A DNA stretch of 64,000 bases from Lysobacterales bacterium (GTDB taxonomy: Bacteria; Pseudomonadota; Gammaproteobacteria; Xanthomonadales; Ahniellaceae): the NCBI GenBank assembly GCA_016721845.1, contig JADKHK010000013.1:2090501-2154500 (forward strand), written 5' to 3'. This document shows, piece by piece, positions 28,565-37,574 of this stretch (position 1 is its first letter; the number at the start of each line of letters is the position of its first letter). Below the pieces are notes generated by a model. That model was not told the origin of the DNA, did not search any database, and was given only the letters and a program-made list of their open reading frames with translations. Made by a program: the position numbers and the translations under genes.

Positions 28565-30034
28565 ATGAATATCGAAGTCGTTTCGCTCAAGGCCCAACCG
28601 GCGCAATGCGTCGCCGATGTGCTCGTGCTCGGCGTGTTCGATCGCGGCGCCCTGCCGGCCGCGACCGCGGAAGTCGATCTCGCCAGCGGCGGCGCGATCA
28701 GCGCCCGTATCGACGCCGGCGATGTCGGCGGCAAACCCAAGCAACTCACCCGCCTGTACGACCTGCCGAACGTGGCCGCGAAGCGCGTGCTGCTGGTCGG
28801 CCTCGGCGAGCCCGGTCAACTGAATGCGGCGCGCTACATCGATCTGTTGCGCGAAGCCTTGCGCTCGTTGCGTACCGGGCCTTCGAAGTCCGCGGCGAGC
28901 TGGCTGGCCGAATTGCCGGTACAGGGTCGCGATGCCGCCTGGGCGGTGCGCGAGCACGTGATCGCCGCCGAGGCCGCGCTCTATCGCTACGAGGCGACGC
29001 GACGCAAGCCGGAGAAGCCGGATGGACTGGCCGAACTTGCGATCGCCACGCACGACGAGACCAGCGTGCAGTCGGGTCGCGCCATCGCCCACGGCATCCG
29101 CCGCACCCGCGAACTCGGCAACCTGCCACCGAACATCTGCACGCCGCTGCACCTCGCGGCGGTTGCGAAACAGATGGCGCACGATCTCGCGAACGTCGAT
29201 GTCGACGTGCTCGACCGCGCCCAGATGCAGGACCTCGGCATGAATGCGCTGCTCGGGGTCGCGCGCGGCAGCGCCCATCCGCCACAGCTGATCGTGCTGC
29301 GCTATCGCGGCAGCCGCGAACGCAAGCCGGTGGTGCTGGTCGGCAAGGGCGTGACCTTCGATACCGGCGGCATCAGCATCAAGCCGGCCGCCGGCATGGA
29401 CGAGATGAAGTACGACATGTGCGGCGCTGCCTCGGTGTTCGGCGCGATCGAGGCGAGCGCGCGGCTCGGCCTGCCGATCGACCTGATCGGCATCATCCCG
29501 GCCGTCGAGAACATGCCGGACGGTGATGCCTCGCGTCCGGGCGACGTGGTCACGAGCATGTCCGGCATCACCGTCGAAGTGTTGAATACCGACGCCGAAG
29601 GCCGCCTGATCCTGTGCGACGCATTGACCTATGCGCGCCGCTTCGAACCGGAAACGGTGATCGACATCGCCACGCTGACCGGCGCCTGCATCGTCGCCCT
29701 CGGCAAGCACGCCAGCGGCCTGATGACCAAGCACGACGACCTCGCCGAGGAACTGCTCGCGGCCGGTGCCGAAGTGCACGATCGTGCCTGGCGCCTGCCG
29801 CTTTGGGACGACTATCAGTTGCAACTCGAAACCGGTTTCGCCGATGTCGCCAACATCGGCGGCAAGAATGCCGGCGCGATCACGGCCGGCTGCTTCCTTG
29901 CGCGCTTCACCGACGGCCTGCGCTGGGCCCATCTCGATGTCGCCGGCAGCGCATCCGACGAGGGCCGCAAGGGCGGCGCCACCGGGCGTCCGGTGCCGCT
30001 GCTGATGCAATGGCTGATGCAGCAGGTCGCATGA
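28565..30034 (+). CDS. pepA: Leucyl aminopeptidase PepA (M17)
   Basis: A hexameric two-metal aminopeptidase of 489 residues that removes N-terminal residues from peptides and, in E. coli, also helps Xer recombination at plasmid sites. The catalytic half has GKGVTFDTGGISIKP with the metal-binding Lys and Asp, MKYDMCGAA, and the M17 signature NTDAEGRLIL. The start ATG at 28565 has AGGACG upstream. holC follows after one base. Confidence 0.96.
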   Translation: MNIEVVSLKAQPAQCVADVLVLGVFDRGALPAATAEVDLASGGAISARIDAGDVGGKPKQLTRLYDLPNVAAKRVLLVGLGEPGQLNAARYIDLLREALRSLRTGPSKSAASWLAELPVQGRDAAWAVREHVIAAEAALYRYEATRRKPEKPDGLAELAIATHDETSVQSGRAIAHGIRRTRELGNLPPNICTPLHLAAVAKQMAHDLANVDVDVLDRAQMQDLGMNALLGVARGSAHPPQLIVLRYRGSRERKPVVLVGKGVTFDTGGISIKPAAGMDEMKYDMCGAASVFGAIEASARLGLPIDLIGIIPAVENMPDGDASRPGDVVTSMSGITVEVLNTDAEGRLILCDALTYARRFEPETVIDIATLTGACIVALGKHASGLMTKHDDLAEELLAAGAEVHDRAWRLPLWDDYQLQLETGFADVANIGGKNAGAITAGCFLARFTDGLRWAHLDVAGSASDEGRKGGATGRPVPLLMQWLMQQVA

Positions 30035-30035
30035 C

Positions 30036-30458
30036 GTGGCGCGTGCCGACTTCTACCTGATCGACAAGCCGCGCTTTCGCGAGAACCCGCTGCTGCTGGT
30101 CTGCGAACTGGCGAAGATGGCCTACGCGCAGCAGATCCCGACCTTGATCCACGCGCGCCACCAGGAACAGGCCGAAGCGCTCGACGAACTGCTCTGGGAA
30201 ATCGATCCCGACGGCTTCATCGGTCATCAAATCGCCGGCGACGAAGATGACGATGTCACCCCCGTACTGATCGTCCCGCCCGAATTCGACAGCCCGCTGC
30301 GCGCGCTCGTCATCAACCTGCGCGACAGCACCGTTCCCGGCACACCCGAATCGGTCAAGGAAGTCATCCCGGCCGACCCCGCCGAACGCGACGGTTCCCG
30401 CAGCCGCTGGACCGACTACAAGGCCCGCGGCTTCGAATTGCGCAAGTTCGATATGTAA
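30036..30458 (+). CDS. holC: DNA polymerase III subunit chi (HolC)
   Basis: The 140-residue chi subunit links the clamp loader to single-strand-binding protein. Family features are ADFYLID at the N-terminus, a PTLIHARHQEQAEALDELLW core helix and the C-terminal RWTDYKARGFELRKFD. The start is GTG at 30036, immediately behind pepA; an out-of-frame ATG overlapping the pepA stop gives only a short peptide. The pepA-holC pair is conserved in related bacteria. Confidence 0.92.
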   Translation: MARADFYLIDKPRFRENPLLLVCELAKMAYAQQIPTLIHARHQEQAEALDELLWEIDPDGFIGHQIAGDEDDDVTPVLIVPPEFDSPLRALVINLRDSTVPGTPESVKEVIPADPAERDGSRSRWTDYKARGFELRKFDM

Positions 30459-31742
30459 CTAGGGCGCCGTGCCCGCCATCACCGCCGCGACGATTTCGAC
30501 GCAGCGGGTGACGGCGCCGCGCTCGCGTTCGACGGCCGCGAGGGCGTTGGCCGACATGCGGTGGCGGGTGGCGGGGTCGCCGATCAGGCGCGACACGGTG
30601 TCGCCGAGTTCGACCGCGTTTTGCACGCGCAGCGCGGCACCGTCGCTGATCAGGTTCTCGGTGACTTCGGCGAAATTGAAGGTGTGCGGGCCGACCAGCA
30701 CCGGCTTGCCGACCGCCGCCGGTTCCAGCACGTTGTGCCCGCCGATGCGCTCGAAGCTGCCGGCCACGAATGCGACTTCGGCGGCGGCGAAGAAATTCAG
30801 CAGCTCGCCCATGGTGTCGACGACGAAGGCCTGGGTGTCGAGATGGGCCACGGTGTCCTCTGATCGCGACAGCGTACGCAGGCCATAGCCGCGACAGAGC
30901 TTGATCACCGGCTGGAAGCGCTCCGGATGCCGCGGCGCGATCACCAGCAGGGCTTCGGGAAAACGCCGCAGCACGCGCGTATGCGCTTCCAGCACGGCGG
31001 CCTCTTCGGCTTCATGCGTGCTCGCCGCGATCCACACCGGGCGCGACTCGCCCCAGTATTCGCGCAAGACCTTGCCGATGCGATCGAGTCCGTTCGGCAC
31101 GCGCATGTCGAACTTGACGTTGCCGACCACGCGCATGTGCGTCGGCCGCGCGCCCAGTTGTCCGAGGCGCACCGCATCCTGCTGCGATTGCGCCGCCACG
31201 AAGGCGACCGAGCGGATGGCTTCGCGCGCCAGTGGCCGCACCGGACCATAACCGTTGAGCGAACGCTCGGACAGGCGCGCATTGGCCAGCACGATCGGAA
31301 TCCGGCGGCGCGCGCATTCGTAATACAGGTTCGGCCAGATCTCGGTCTCCATCACCACCGCCAGCGATGGATTGATGCGGTCGAGAAAGCGCCGGATCGA
31401 GGCGGTCAGATCATAGGGCAGGTAGACATGGAAGACCCGTTGCCCGAACAACTTCTGCACGCGCGCGGATCCGGTCGGGGTGACCGTGGTCACGACGAAG
31501 CGGCGACCTTCGAAGCGCTTCATCAAGGCTTCGATCAGCGGCGCCGCGGCATTCATTTCGCCCACCGACACCGCATGCACCCAGATCGTGTCGCGCAGGT
31601 CCGGGTCGGCAAAGAAGCCGAAGCGCTCGCGCCAGCGTCCCCAGTAGTCGCGGTAACCAATGCCGCGCCACGCCAGGCGATACAGGATCACCGGCGTCAA
31701 CAGGTACATGATCAGGGTATACAGCGCGCGCAGCAGGAACAT
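30459..31742 (-). CDS. waaA: Kdo transferase WaaA
   Basis: WaaA adds Kdo from CMP-Kdo to lipid IVA at the inner membrane. The 427-residue GT-B protein has an N-terminal membrane anchor (ALYTLIMYLLTPVILYRLAW), the catalytic Glu region in HAVSVGEMNAA, METEIWPN, and the donor-binding domain with GSFERIGGHNVLEPA. It converges on holC (adjacent stops) and diverges from the LpxL-like gene, consistent with a local lipid A/core cluster. Confidence 0.95.
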   Translation of the reverse strand: MFLLRALYTLIMYLLTPVILYRLAWRGIGYRDYWGRWRERFGFFADPDLRDTIWVHAVSVGEMNAAAPLIEALMKRFEGRRFVVTTVTPTGSARVQKLFGQRVFHVYLPYDLTASIRRFLDRINPSLAVVMETEIWPNLYYECARRRIPIVLANARLSERSLNGYGPVRPLAREAIRSVAFVAAQSQQDAVRLGQLGARPTHMRVVGNVKFDMRVPNGLDRIGKVLREYWGESRPVWIAASTHEAEEAAVLEAHTRVLRRFPEALLVIAPRHPERFQPVIKLCRGYGLRTLSRSEDTVAHLDTQAFVVDTMGELLNFFAAAEVAFVAGSFERIGGHNVLEPAAVGKPVLVGPHTFNFAEVTENLISDGAALRVQNAVELGDTVSRLIGDPATRHRMSANALAAVERERGAVTRCVEIVAAVMAGTAP

Positions 31743-31791
31743 TCAGGGCTCGTCTTTCGAGGGCGAAGCATAGCGAGCGAGCGCGGCCCGA

Positions 31792-31806
31792 TAGAATGGA
31801 CGGATG
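31792..31806 (+). promoter_or_regulatory. Short-leader promoter element TAGAATGGACGG before the acyltransferase ATG
   Basis: TAGAAT (31792-31797) fits a -10 box and ends 6 bases before the ATG at 31804, so transcription would begin at or next to the start codon. The same string TAGAATGGACG precedes the ATG at 62856. No convincing -35 box is seen. Confidence 0.45.
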
Positions 31807-32712
31807 TCCGATCCCCTGCCTTTTCCCCGTACCCTGCTCGCCCCGCAACATTGGCCGGCCTGGCTCGGCATCCTCGTGACGGCCGGCGTCGCGCGACTGC
31901 CGGCGATCGTGGCGCGGCCGTGCGCACGCGGCTTCGGTGCCCTGCTGGGCGTGCTGATGCGCGGTCGCCGCAAGGTCGCACGACGCAATCTCGAACTCTG
32001 CTTCCCGGAACTCGATGCCGCCGCGCGCGAGATCGTCGTGCAACAGAGCTTCCGCTCGCTCGGCGAGGGCGCCTACGAATTCGCCCGCGCGTGGTGGGGC
32101 TCGGTCGAGCACCTGCGCTACACGATCGACGGACTGGAACACATCGAACGGGTCCGTGCCGAGGGTCGCGGCGTGCTGCTGCTGTCCGGACATTTCCTGA
32201 CGCTCGAGATCTGCGGCCGCCTGCTCTGCAAGCACATCCCGCTGGCCGGCATGTATCGCCGCCACGGTGCGCCGGCCTTCGAATGGGCGGTCAAGCGCGG
32301 GCGGCTGCGTTACGCCGCAGCCATGTTCGCACGCGAGGAGCTGCGCGCCGCGGTGAAACACGTGAAGGCCGGGGGATTGCTCTGGTACGCGCCGGATCAG
32401 GACATGCGCGGCAAGGACACCGTATTTGCGCCGTTCTTCGGCGTGCCGGCCTCAACCATCACGGCGACCTTCCAGCTGGCGCGACTGACGGGCGCGGCAG
32501 TGATTCCGTTTTTCCATCATCGCGATGGCCGCGGCGGCTACGTGCTGCGCATCGGCGCGCCACTGGCCGACCGCGATGGCGAGGACGACACCGCACACAC
32601 CGCACGCGTCAACGCACTGATCGAGCAGATGGTGCGCGAGGCGCCGGACGAATACCTGTGGATCCACAAGCGCTTCAAGTCGCGCCCGGACGGAGCGCCC
32701 GGTCTCTACTGA
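31804..32712 (+). CDS. LpxL/HtrB-family lipid A acyltransferase
   Basis: The 302-residue protein transfers an acyl chain to Kdo-lipid A or a related lipid. The catalytic HX4E motif is H130-E135 in LLSGHFLTLEICGR; further family motifs are MYRRHGAP, YAPDQDMRG (the LpxL-type DQ), VFAPFFGVPA and a C-terminal YLWIHKRFKSRP. The N-terminus is weakly hydrophobic and membrane-associated. Placement beside waaA supports a role in lipid A; which acyl position it modifies cannot be told from sequence. Confidence 0.88.
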   Translation: MSDPLPFPRTLLAPQHWPAWLGILVTAGVARLPAIVARPCARGFGALLGVLMRGRRKVARRNLELCFPELDAAAREIVVQQSFRSLGEGAYEFARAWWGSVEHLRYTIDGLEHIERVRAEGRGVLLLSGHFLTLEICGRLLCKHIPLAGMYRRHGAPAFEWAVKRGRLRYAAAMFAREELRAAVKHVKAGGLLWYAPDQDMRGKDTVFAPFFGVPASTITATFQLARLTGAAVIPFFHHRDGRGGYVLRIGAPLADRDGEDDTAHTARVNALIEQMVREAPDEYLWIHKRFKSRPDGAPGLY

Positions 32713-32811
32713 ACGCGACTACCGGTGCCGGAATCCGCGACCGCAGCGTCGCGCCCGTCGCCAGACGTGAAGGATTCGGCAAGAATCGGGCGACCACTGG
32801 GGAATATACGC

Positions 32812-35544
32812 ATGGCTTGGCTGTTCGGATTCTTGGGTCTGTTCCTGGGCGCAACGCTCGCCGCCATCGACAAGGCGGCCCTGGGTGCGGTGCTCGGCGC
32901 GGCCATCGGCGCCTTGATTGGCGCGCTGCTGTCATTGCGTGCCCGCGTCGTCGAATTGGAAGCGCGCGTACGGCATGCTCAGTCGGCACGTGCCATCGAG
33001 CCCGTTGCCCCGCGTGCCGTCGAACCCGCTGCCCCGCGTGCCGCGGCGGTCGAAGCGCCATCTGAACCCGACCTCGCGCCGGCGCCGCGGCCGCAGCCGC
33101 CACCGATGCCGGTGCGACCTGAGCCAAGCGTCGCCTCGCTTTCGGAAGCGGTCGCGCAACACACGGCGGACCTGCCGTCGCGCCGCCCGCCGCCACCGCT
33201 GCCGCGGCGCGAACCGGCGCCGGCCGTCGCGAGGACCAGCGAGCAATCGGCGCTGGCGAAGTGGCTGTTCGAGAGCAGCTGGATCGCGAAGGTCGGCATC
33301 GCGCTCGTGTTCATCGGCGTTGGCGCGCTGCTGCGCTTCGCGGTCAAGGAGGGCTGGCTGGATTTCCCGATCGAGATGCGTCTCGTCGGTATCGCTGCGG
33401 CGGCGCTCGGCGCACTCGCCGTGGGCTGGCGCCAGCGCGAGAAGAAGCGCATCTTCGCGCTGAACCTGCAGGGCGGCGCCATCGGCGTGTTGATGATGGT
33501 GGTGTTCGCTGCCTACCGGCTGTACCACTTGATGCCGGCCACCGCGACCTTCGCGATGCTGATCGTGCTGGTGACCGGCACCGCCCTGCTCGCGATCCGC
33601 CAGAACGCCCTGGGCCTGGCCGTGTTCGGCGTGGTCGGCGGGTTCGCGGCGCCGATCCTGGCCTCGACCGGCAGTGGCAATCACGTCGCGCTGTTCTCGT
33701 TCTACGTCGTGCTCAACCTCGCCATCCTTGCGATCTCGTATGCGCGCGGCTGGCGCGTATTGAATGCGATCGGCTTCCTGTTCACCTTCGTCATCGCGAC
33801 GTTCTGGGGCGTGCTCAGCTACGCGCCGGACAAGTTCGCGACCACCGAACCCTTCCTGATCACCTTCTTCGTGTTCTATCTCGCGATCCCGCTGCTGCCG
33901 ACGCTGCGTGGCCTCGACCCCTCGCGCCGCGACCACGTCGAAGGCTCGCTGGTGTTCGGCACGCCCCTGGTCGGCTTCGCGCTGCAGAGCGCGATGCTGC
34001 ACGACAACCGCCCGGCGCTCGCGCTCACCGCTCTGGTGATGGCGCTGATCTACGTGCTGCTGGCGATGTTCGTCTGGAAGCATGGCCGCCTGGCGCGCTG
34101 GCGTGCGGCCTATGCGGGCCTGGCACTGGTGTTCACCACCCTGGTGTTCCCGCTCGCCTTCACCAGCGGCACCACGACCGTGCTGTGGGCGATCGAGGGC
34201 GCGATGCTGGTCTGGATCGGACTGCACCAGAACGAGCGCCGCCTGCGCTGGGCCGGCATCGCGCTGCAAGCCATCGCCGCGATCGCGCTGATCGACACGC
34301 CGGCGCCTGCCGCCGATGCCGTGGCCGTCATGAATCCGCGCACGCTCGGTGCACTCGCCATCGCACTCTCGGCGTTGTTCAGCGCCTGGCGATACACGTT
34401 GGCGCATGCCAGCCATCCGCTGATCGGCTTGCTCGCCGCGTATGGTTTCGGCACCTGGTACATCGGCGGCGTACTCGAAGTCGATCGCCTCGTCGACCAT
34501 CCGAACGAATCGCATGCGGTGCTGGTGTTCGTCGCGATGAGCGCGGCCATCGCGGCGTCGTTGCGGGCGATCAGCGGGCTGCGCGCGCTGTCGTGGCCGG
34601 GTTTCCTGTTCCTGTGCACATTGCCGCTGTTCGTGCCGATGACCGCCGATGACGCGAAGTCGCCGCTGTCGCACGCAGGCCTCTGGGCATGGCCGTTGGC
34701 CTATGCCTGCGCGTACGCGACCTTGCGCGCGTTGCGCGATCCGTGGCCGCGCGGCCTGGGCTGGGCACACATGATCGGCTGGCTCAGCCTGCCCTTGCTG
34801 GCGTCGCTGGAGGTGTATGCGCGCAGCGGCCTGTATCCGGAGATCCCGGGCGGCCTGCTGGCCGGACTCGGCGGCGACTGGCGCTTCCTGCTGACCTCGC
34901 TGCCATGGTGGTTGGCGCTGGCCGCACTGCTGTCCTACAGCGATCTCTTCGGTTTGCCGCTGCGCGACGAATTCCCGCAATACCGCCAACGCGCGATGTG
35001 GCCGCTGGTGATCCTTGCGCTGGGCTTCGTGTTCGCGGCCTGCTTCCTGCCCGGCCAGGTGCCGCCGATCGACTACCTGCCGCTGTTGAATCCGCTCGAA
35101 CTCAGCCAAGTCTTCGTGCTGTTGCTGCTGGTTCGCTTCGCCGCGCATGAACTGGGCCGCGGCGCCGACGCCTTCCGCGTCGTCCTCGCCCTGCTCGCGT
35201 TCGGGGTGCTGTCGGCAGCCGTGCTGCGCGGCGTGCATCACTTCGGCAATGAATCCTGGAGCCTCGACCTGCTGGCGCGACCGAAGGCACATGCGGCCTT
35301 GTCGTGGACCTGGACGATTGTCGGCGCCGCCGCAATGGGCTTCGGTGCACGTGCGCTCGTACGCGGCGCCTGGATCGCCGGTGCGGTCTTGCTCGGCATC
35401 GTCGTGCTGAAGCTGCTGCTGATCGACATGCGCTTCCTCGGCACCTTGTCCGGCATCGTCTCGGTGCTCGGGGTCGGCGTGCTGTTCGTCGCGCTGGGCT
35501 ACTTCGCGCCGATGCCGCGCGAGGAAGCGGAGGCGACGTCATGA
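32812..35544 (+). CDS. DUF2339 polytopic membrane protein
   Basis: A 910-residue protein with some two dozen membrane helices. I start at MAWLFGFLGLFLG (32812, GGGGAA about 8 bases upstream) rather than the upstream in-frame ATG. An N-terminal hairpin and coiled segment are followed by an Ala/Pro-rich cytoplasmic linker (about 60-140) and then long helical repeats beginning FESSWIAKVGIALVFIGVGAL and GGAIGVLMMVVFAAYRL, characteristic of DUF2339. Function is unknown. The gene overlaps the DUF3999 gene (ATGA), a pairing I know from other Gammaproteobacteria, so the two products probably act together in the inner membrane. Confidence 0.88.
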   Translation: MAWLFGFLGLFLGATLAAIDKAALGAVLGAAIGALIGALLSLRARVVELEARVRHAQSARAIEPVAPRAVEPAAPRAAAVEAPSEPDLAPAPRPQPPPMPVRPEPSVASLSEAVAQHTADLPSRRPPPPLPRREPAPAVARTSEQSALAKWLFESSWIAKVGIALVFIGVGALLRFAVKEGWLDFPIEMRLVGIAAAALGALAVGWRQREKKRIFALNLQGGAIGVLMMVVFAAYRLYHLMPATATFAMLIVLVTGTALLAIRQNALGLAVFGVVGGFAAPILASTGSGNHVALFSFYVVLNLAILAISYARGWRVLNAIGFLFTFVIATFWGVLSYAPDKFATTEPFLITFFVFYLAIPLLPTLRGLDPSRRDHVEGSLVFGTPLVGFALQSAMLHDNRPALALTALVMALIYVLLAMFVWKHGRLARWRAAYAGLALVFTTLVFPLAFTSGTTTVLWAIEGAMLVWIGLHQNERRLRWAGIALQAIAAIALIDTPAPAADAVAVMNPRTLGALAIALSALFSAWRYTLAHASHPLIGLLAAYGFGTWYIGGVLEVDRLVDHPNESHAVLVFVAMSAAIAASLRAISGLRALSWPGFLFLCTLPLFVPMTADDAKSPLSHAGLWAWPLAYACAYATLRALRDPWPRGLGWAHMIGWLSLPLLASLEVYARSGLYPEIPGGLLAGLGGDWRFLLTSLPWWLALAALLSYSDLFGLPLRDEFPQYRQRAMWPLVILALGFVFAACFLPGQVPPIDYLPLLNPLELSQVFVLLLLVRFAAHELGRGADAFRVVLALLAFGVLSAAVLRGVHHFGNESWSLDLLARPKAHAALSWTWTIVGAAAMGFGARALVRGAWIAGAVLLGIVVLKLLLIDMRFLGTLSGIVSVLGVGVLFVALGYFAPMPREEAEATS

Positions 35545-36806
35545 AGCGCACTGCCCTGCTGCTTGCGCTGGTCGCGAACACTGCCGGCGCCGCGACACCA
35601 GACGACTACGCCTGGCAGTTCCCGCTGACGATCGGCAAGGGCGACGTGCACGAACTGGTGCTCACGCCAGAGCTGTACGACGCCATCGCCCGCAGCGACG
35701 CCCGCGATCTGGCACTGTTCACCCGCGACGGCCGCAGCGTCAGTTTCGGGCCCTTGCCCGCGGCCCCCGACACGCCTTGGCGCGACGCGCCGTACGCACT
35801 GGAAATCGGCGCCGAGACGCGCGAGCCGACCTCGAGCCGCGATGTACCGGTCGCCTTCCCGAGCCCGCAACGATTGTCCCTGGCCCTGCGCTCGCGTGTG
35901 CCCGAGGCAGCCACGATGCGCGCGCTGCGCGTGAGCTGGCGGCATCGCGCGGCACTGCCCGCGGATGCGAACTGGCGTATCGAAGGCACACGCCGGCAAG
36001 GTGCGGTGCATGCCGAAGTGATGGCGCATTCGTATTCGCTGGCCACCGGTGTCGGCGAGACCCGCCTGGCCTTGTCCGACTTCGATGGCGACGCGTTGCG
36101 ACTCAGCGTCGCGCCGATTCCGCCGGATCTCGAGATCATCGGCGTCCTCGCCGAATACGACACGCCGCCGGGCCAGACCCGGCAATACCGACGCGCCGCA
36201 ATGGTCGTCGACGCCACGAGCGAGCACGCCTATCGCTTCCACCTGCCGCCGGCGTTGCCGGTCAGCGCCGCGCGCATCGATCTCGGCGACGGCGGTGCGC
36301 TCGCCACGGTGTCGCTGTCGGTGCGCGAACAGGAATGGTGGCGACAACTCGCCAGCGACACCGCATTCGATGTCGCCGTCGGCGATGCCAACCTCGTGCG
36401 CAATCGCCTTGCCTTCCCGACCACGCGCGCGCAGCGCTGGCGGCTCACGGTCGAGCCGGACATCGGCACGCCGATCGTCGACGTCGGCTATCGGCCGGAC
36501 GTGTACCTGATCGCGTTTCAGGGGCCTGCGGAACTCGTGCTGGTCGCCGGCAGTGCACGCGCCGAGCGCGCCGACTTCCCGATCGAACCGCTGATGCGCG
36601 AGTTGCGCGCACAGTTCGGCGCCAGCTGGACACCGCCGCGCGCGACGCTGGGCGCACGCAGCGAACGCACCGGAAAATCGGCACTGAAGCCGGCGCCGCC
36701 CGCACCGCCCTATCGTGCCTGGGCGCTTTGGTCAGTGCTGGTCGCGGCCGCGCTCGGGATCGCCTTCCTCGCCATCCGCCTGCTGCGCGAGCCGCCGCGC
36801 GAGTGA
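35541..36806 (+). CDS. DUF3999 exported protein
   Basis: The 421-residue product starts at the ATG overlapping the DUF2339 stop. It has a Sec signal peptide (MKRTALLLALVANTAGAA), a large beta-rich periplasmic region beginning DDYAWQFPLTIG, and a C-terminal membrane helix (ALWSVLVAAALGIAFLAIRLL). The layout matches DUF3999. No enzymatic motif is visible. Its last 75 bases overlap, on the opposite strand, the end of the converging GT2 gene. Confidence 0.85.
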   Translation: MKRTALLLALVANTAGAATPDDYAWQFPLTIGKGDVHELVLTPELYDAIARSDARDLALFTRDGRSVSFGPLPAAPDTPWRDAPYALEIGAETREPTSSRDVPVAFPSPQRLSLALRSRVPEAATMRALRVSWRHRAALPADANWRIEGTRRQGAVHAEVMAHSYSLATGVGETRLALSDFDGDALRLSVAPIPPDLEIIGVLAEYDTPPGQTRQYRRAAMVVDATSEHAYRFHLPPALPVSAARIDLGDGGALATVSLSVREQEWWRQLASDTAFDVAVGDANLVRNRLAFPTTRAQRWRLTVEPDIGTPIVDVGYRPDVYLIAFQGPAELVLVAGSARAERADFPIEPLMRELRAQFGASWTPPRATLGARSERTGKSALKPAPPAPPYRAWALWSVLVAAALGIAFLAIRLLREPPRE

Positions 36807-37574
36807 GCCGGCATTGCGTCGTTGCGCGTGCACTTCCAGCGCCTTCGCATCCTTCAGGAACGCGTAATAGGCCTGGCTGACCGAGGCGATCCAGCCCGCC
36901 CAGCCGTTCATGAACTGGCGTTTCAGCACACCCTGTTTCAGCAATACCAGGGGTGGATAGAACAGCAGCCGCAACTTCAGACGCCAGGGCGAACGGCGTG
37001 CCGCCAGGACCTCGGCCAGACCGCTGGAATAGCGATCGATGCGCTGCACCTTGCTGTGGATGTCGGGCTCGCCCTCATGCACGAACATGGCGTCGAGCCG
37101 TTGCACGCGCCCGACGCGACGATCCGGCGCCGCATGCACCGGATCATGCGCATTCATGCGATGCACGCGCCGGTCGAACAGGCGCAGATGATGGTTGTGC
37201 TTGCTCCACGGATGCTGCCAGCGCCAGAACATGCGCTCGCGACGAGGCAGCTCGAATCCGGTCGCCGAAGGTTCATGCAACGCCGCCTCGACCATCTCGG
37301 CGGCGCCGGCCGTCAATGCCTCATCGGCATCGAGCAACACGACCCAGTCATGCGCCGCCTGATCGATCGCACTCTGCTTCTGCGGCCCATATCCCTTGAA
37401 CGCCTCGACCAGCACCCGCGCACCGTGCCGTCGCGCGATCTCGACCGAACCATCGCCACTGCCGGAATCGAGCACGAGCAATTCATCGGCAAACGCCAGC
37501 GACGCGAGACAGGCCTCGAGCGTGGCGGCGTTGTCGAAGGTGGTGACCACGGCCGACAGCGGCAGTCGGTTCAT
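36732..37574 (-). CDS. Family 2 glycosyltransferase (WaaE/KdtX-like LPS core transferase)
   Basis: The 280-residue cytoplasmic GT-A enzyme starts PLSAVVTTFDNAATLEACLAS, with ADELLVLDSGSGDGS, GYGPQKQSAIDQA and the metal-binding DAD in WVVLLDADEA. These motifs match the WaaE/KdtX-like beta-glucosyltransferase group acting on LPS inner core, and the C-terminus carries a weakly hydrophobic segment before a charged tail. It is the last gene of a coupled chain (GT4, ligase, GT2; ATGA overlaps). The 3' end overlaps DUF3999 antiparallel by 75 bp. Confidence 0.82.
   Translation of the reverse strand: MNRLPLSAVVTTFDNAATLEACLASLAFADELLVLDSGSGDGSVEIARRHGARVLVEAFKGYGPQKQSAIDQAAHDWVVLLDADEALTAGAAEMVEAALHEPSATGFELPRRERMFWRWQHPWSKHNHHLRLFDRRVHRMNAHDPVHAAPDRRVGRVQRLDAMFVHEGEPDIHSKVQRIDRYSSGLAEVLAARRSPWRLKLRLLFYPPLVLLKQGVLKRQFMNGWAGWIASVSQAYYAFLKDAKALEVHAQRRNAGSLARRLAQQADGEEGDPERGRDQH

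Noticed and set aside
32725..32811. Upstream in-frame start for the DUF2339 gene
   Set aside because: The extra 29 residues lack family similarity and the ATG at 32812 has the better ribosome binding site.
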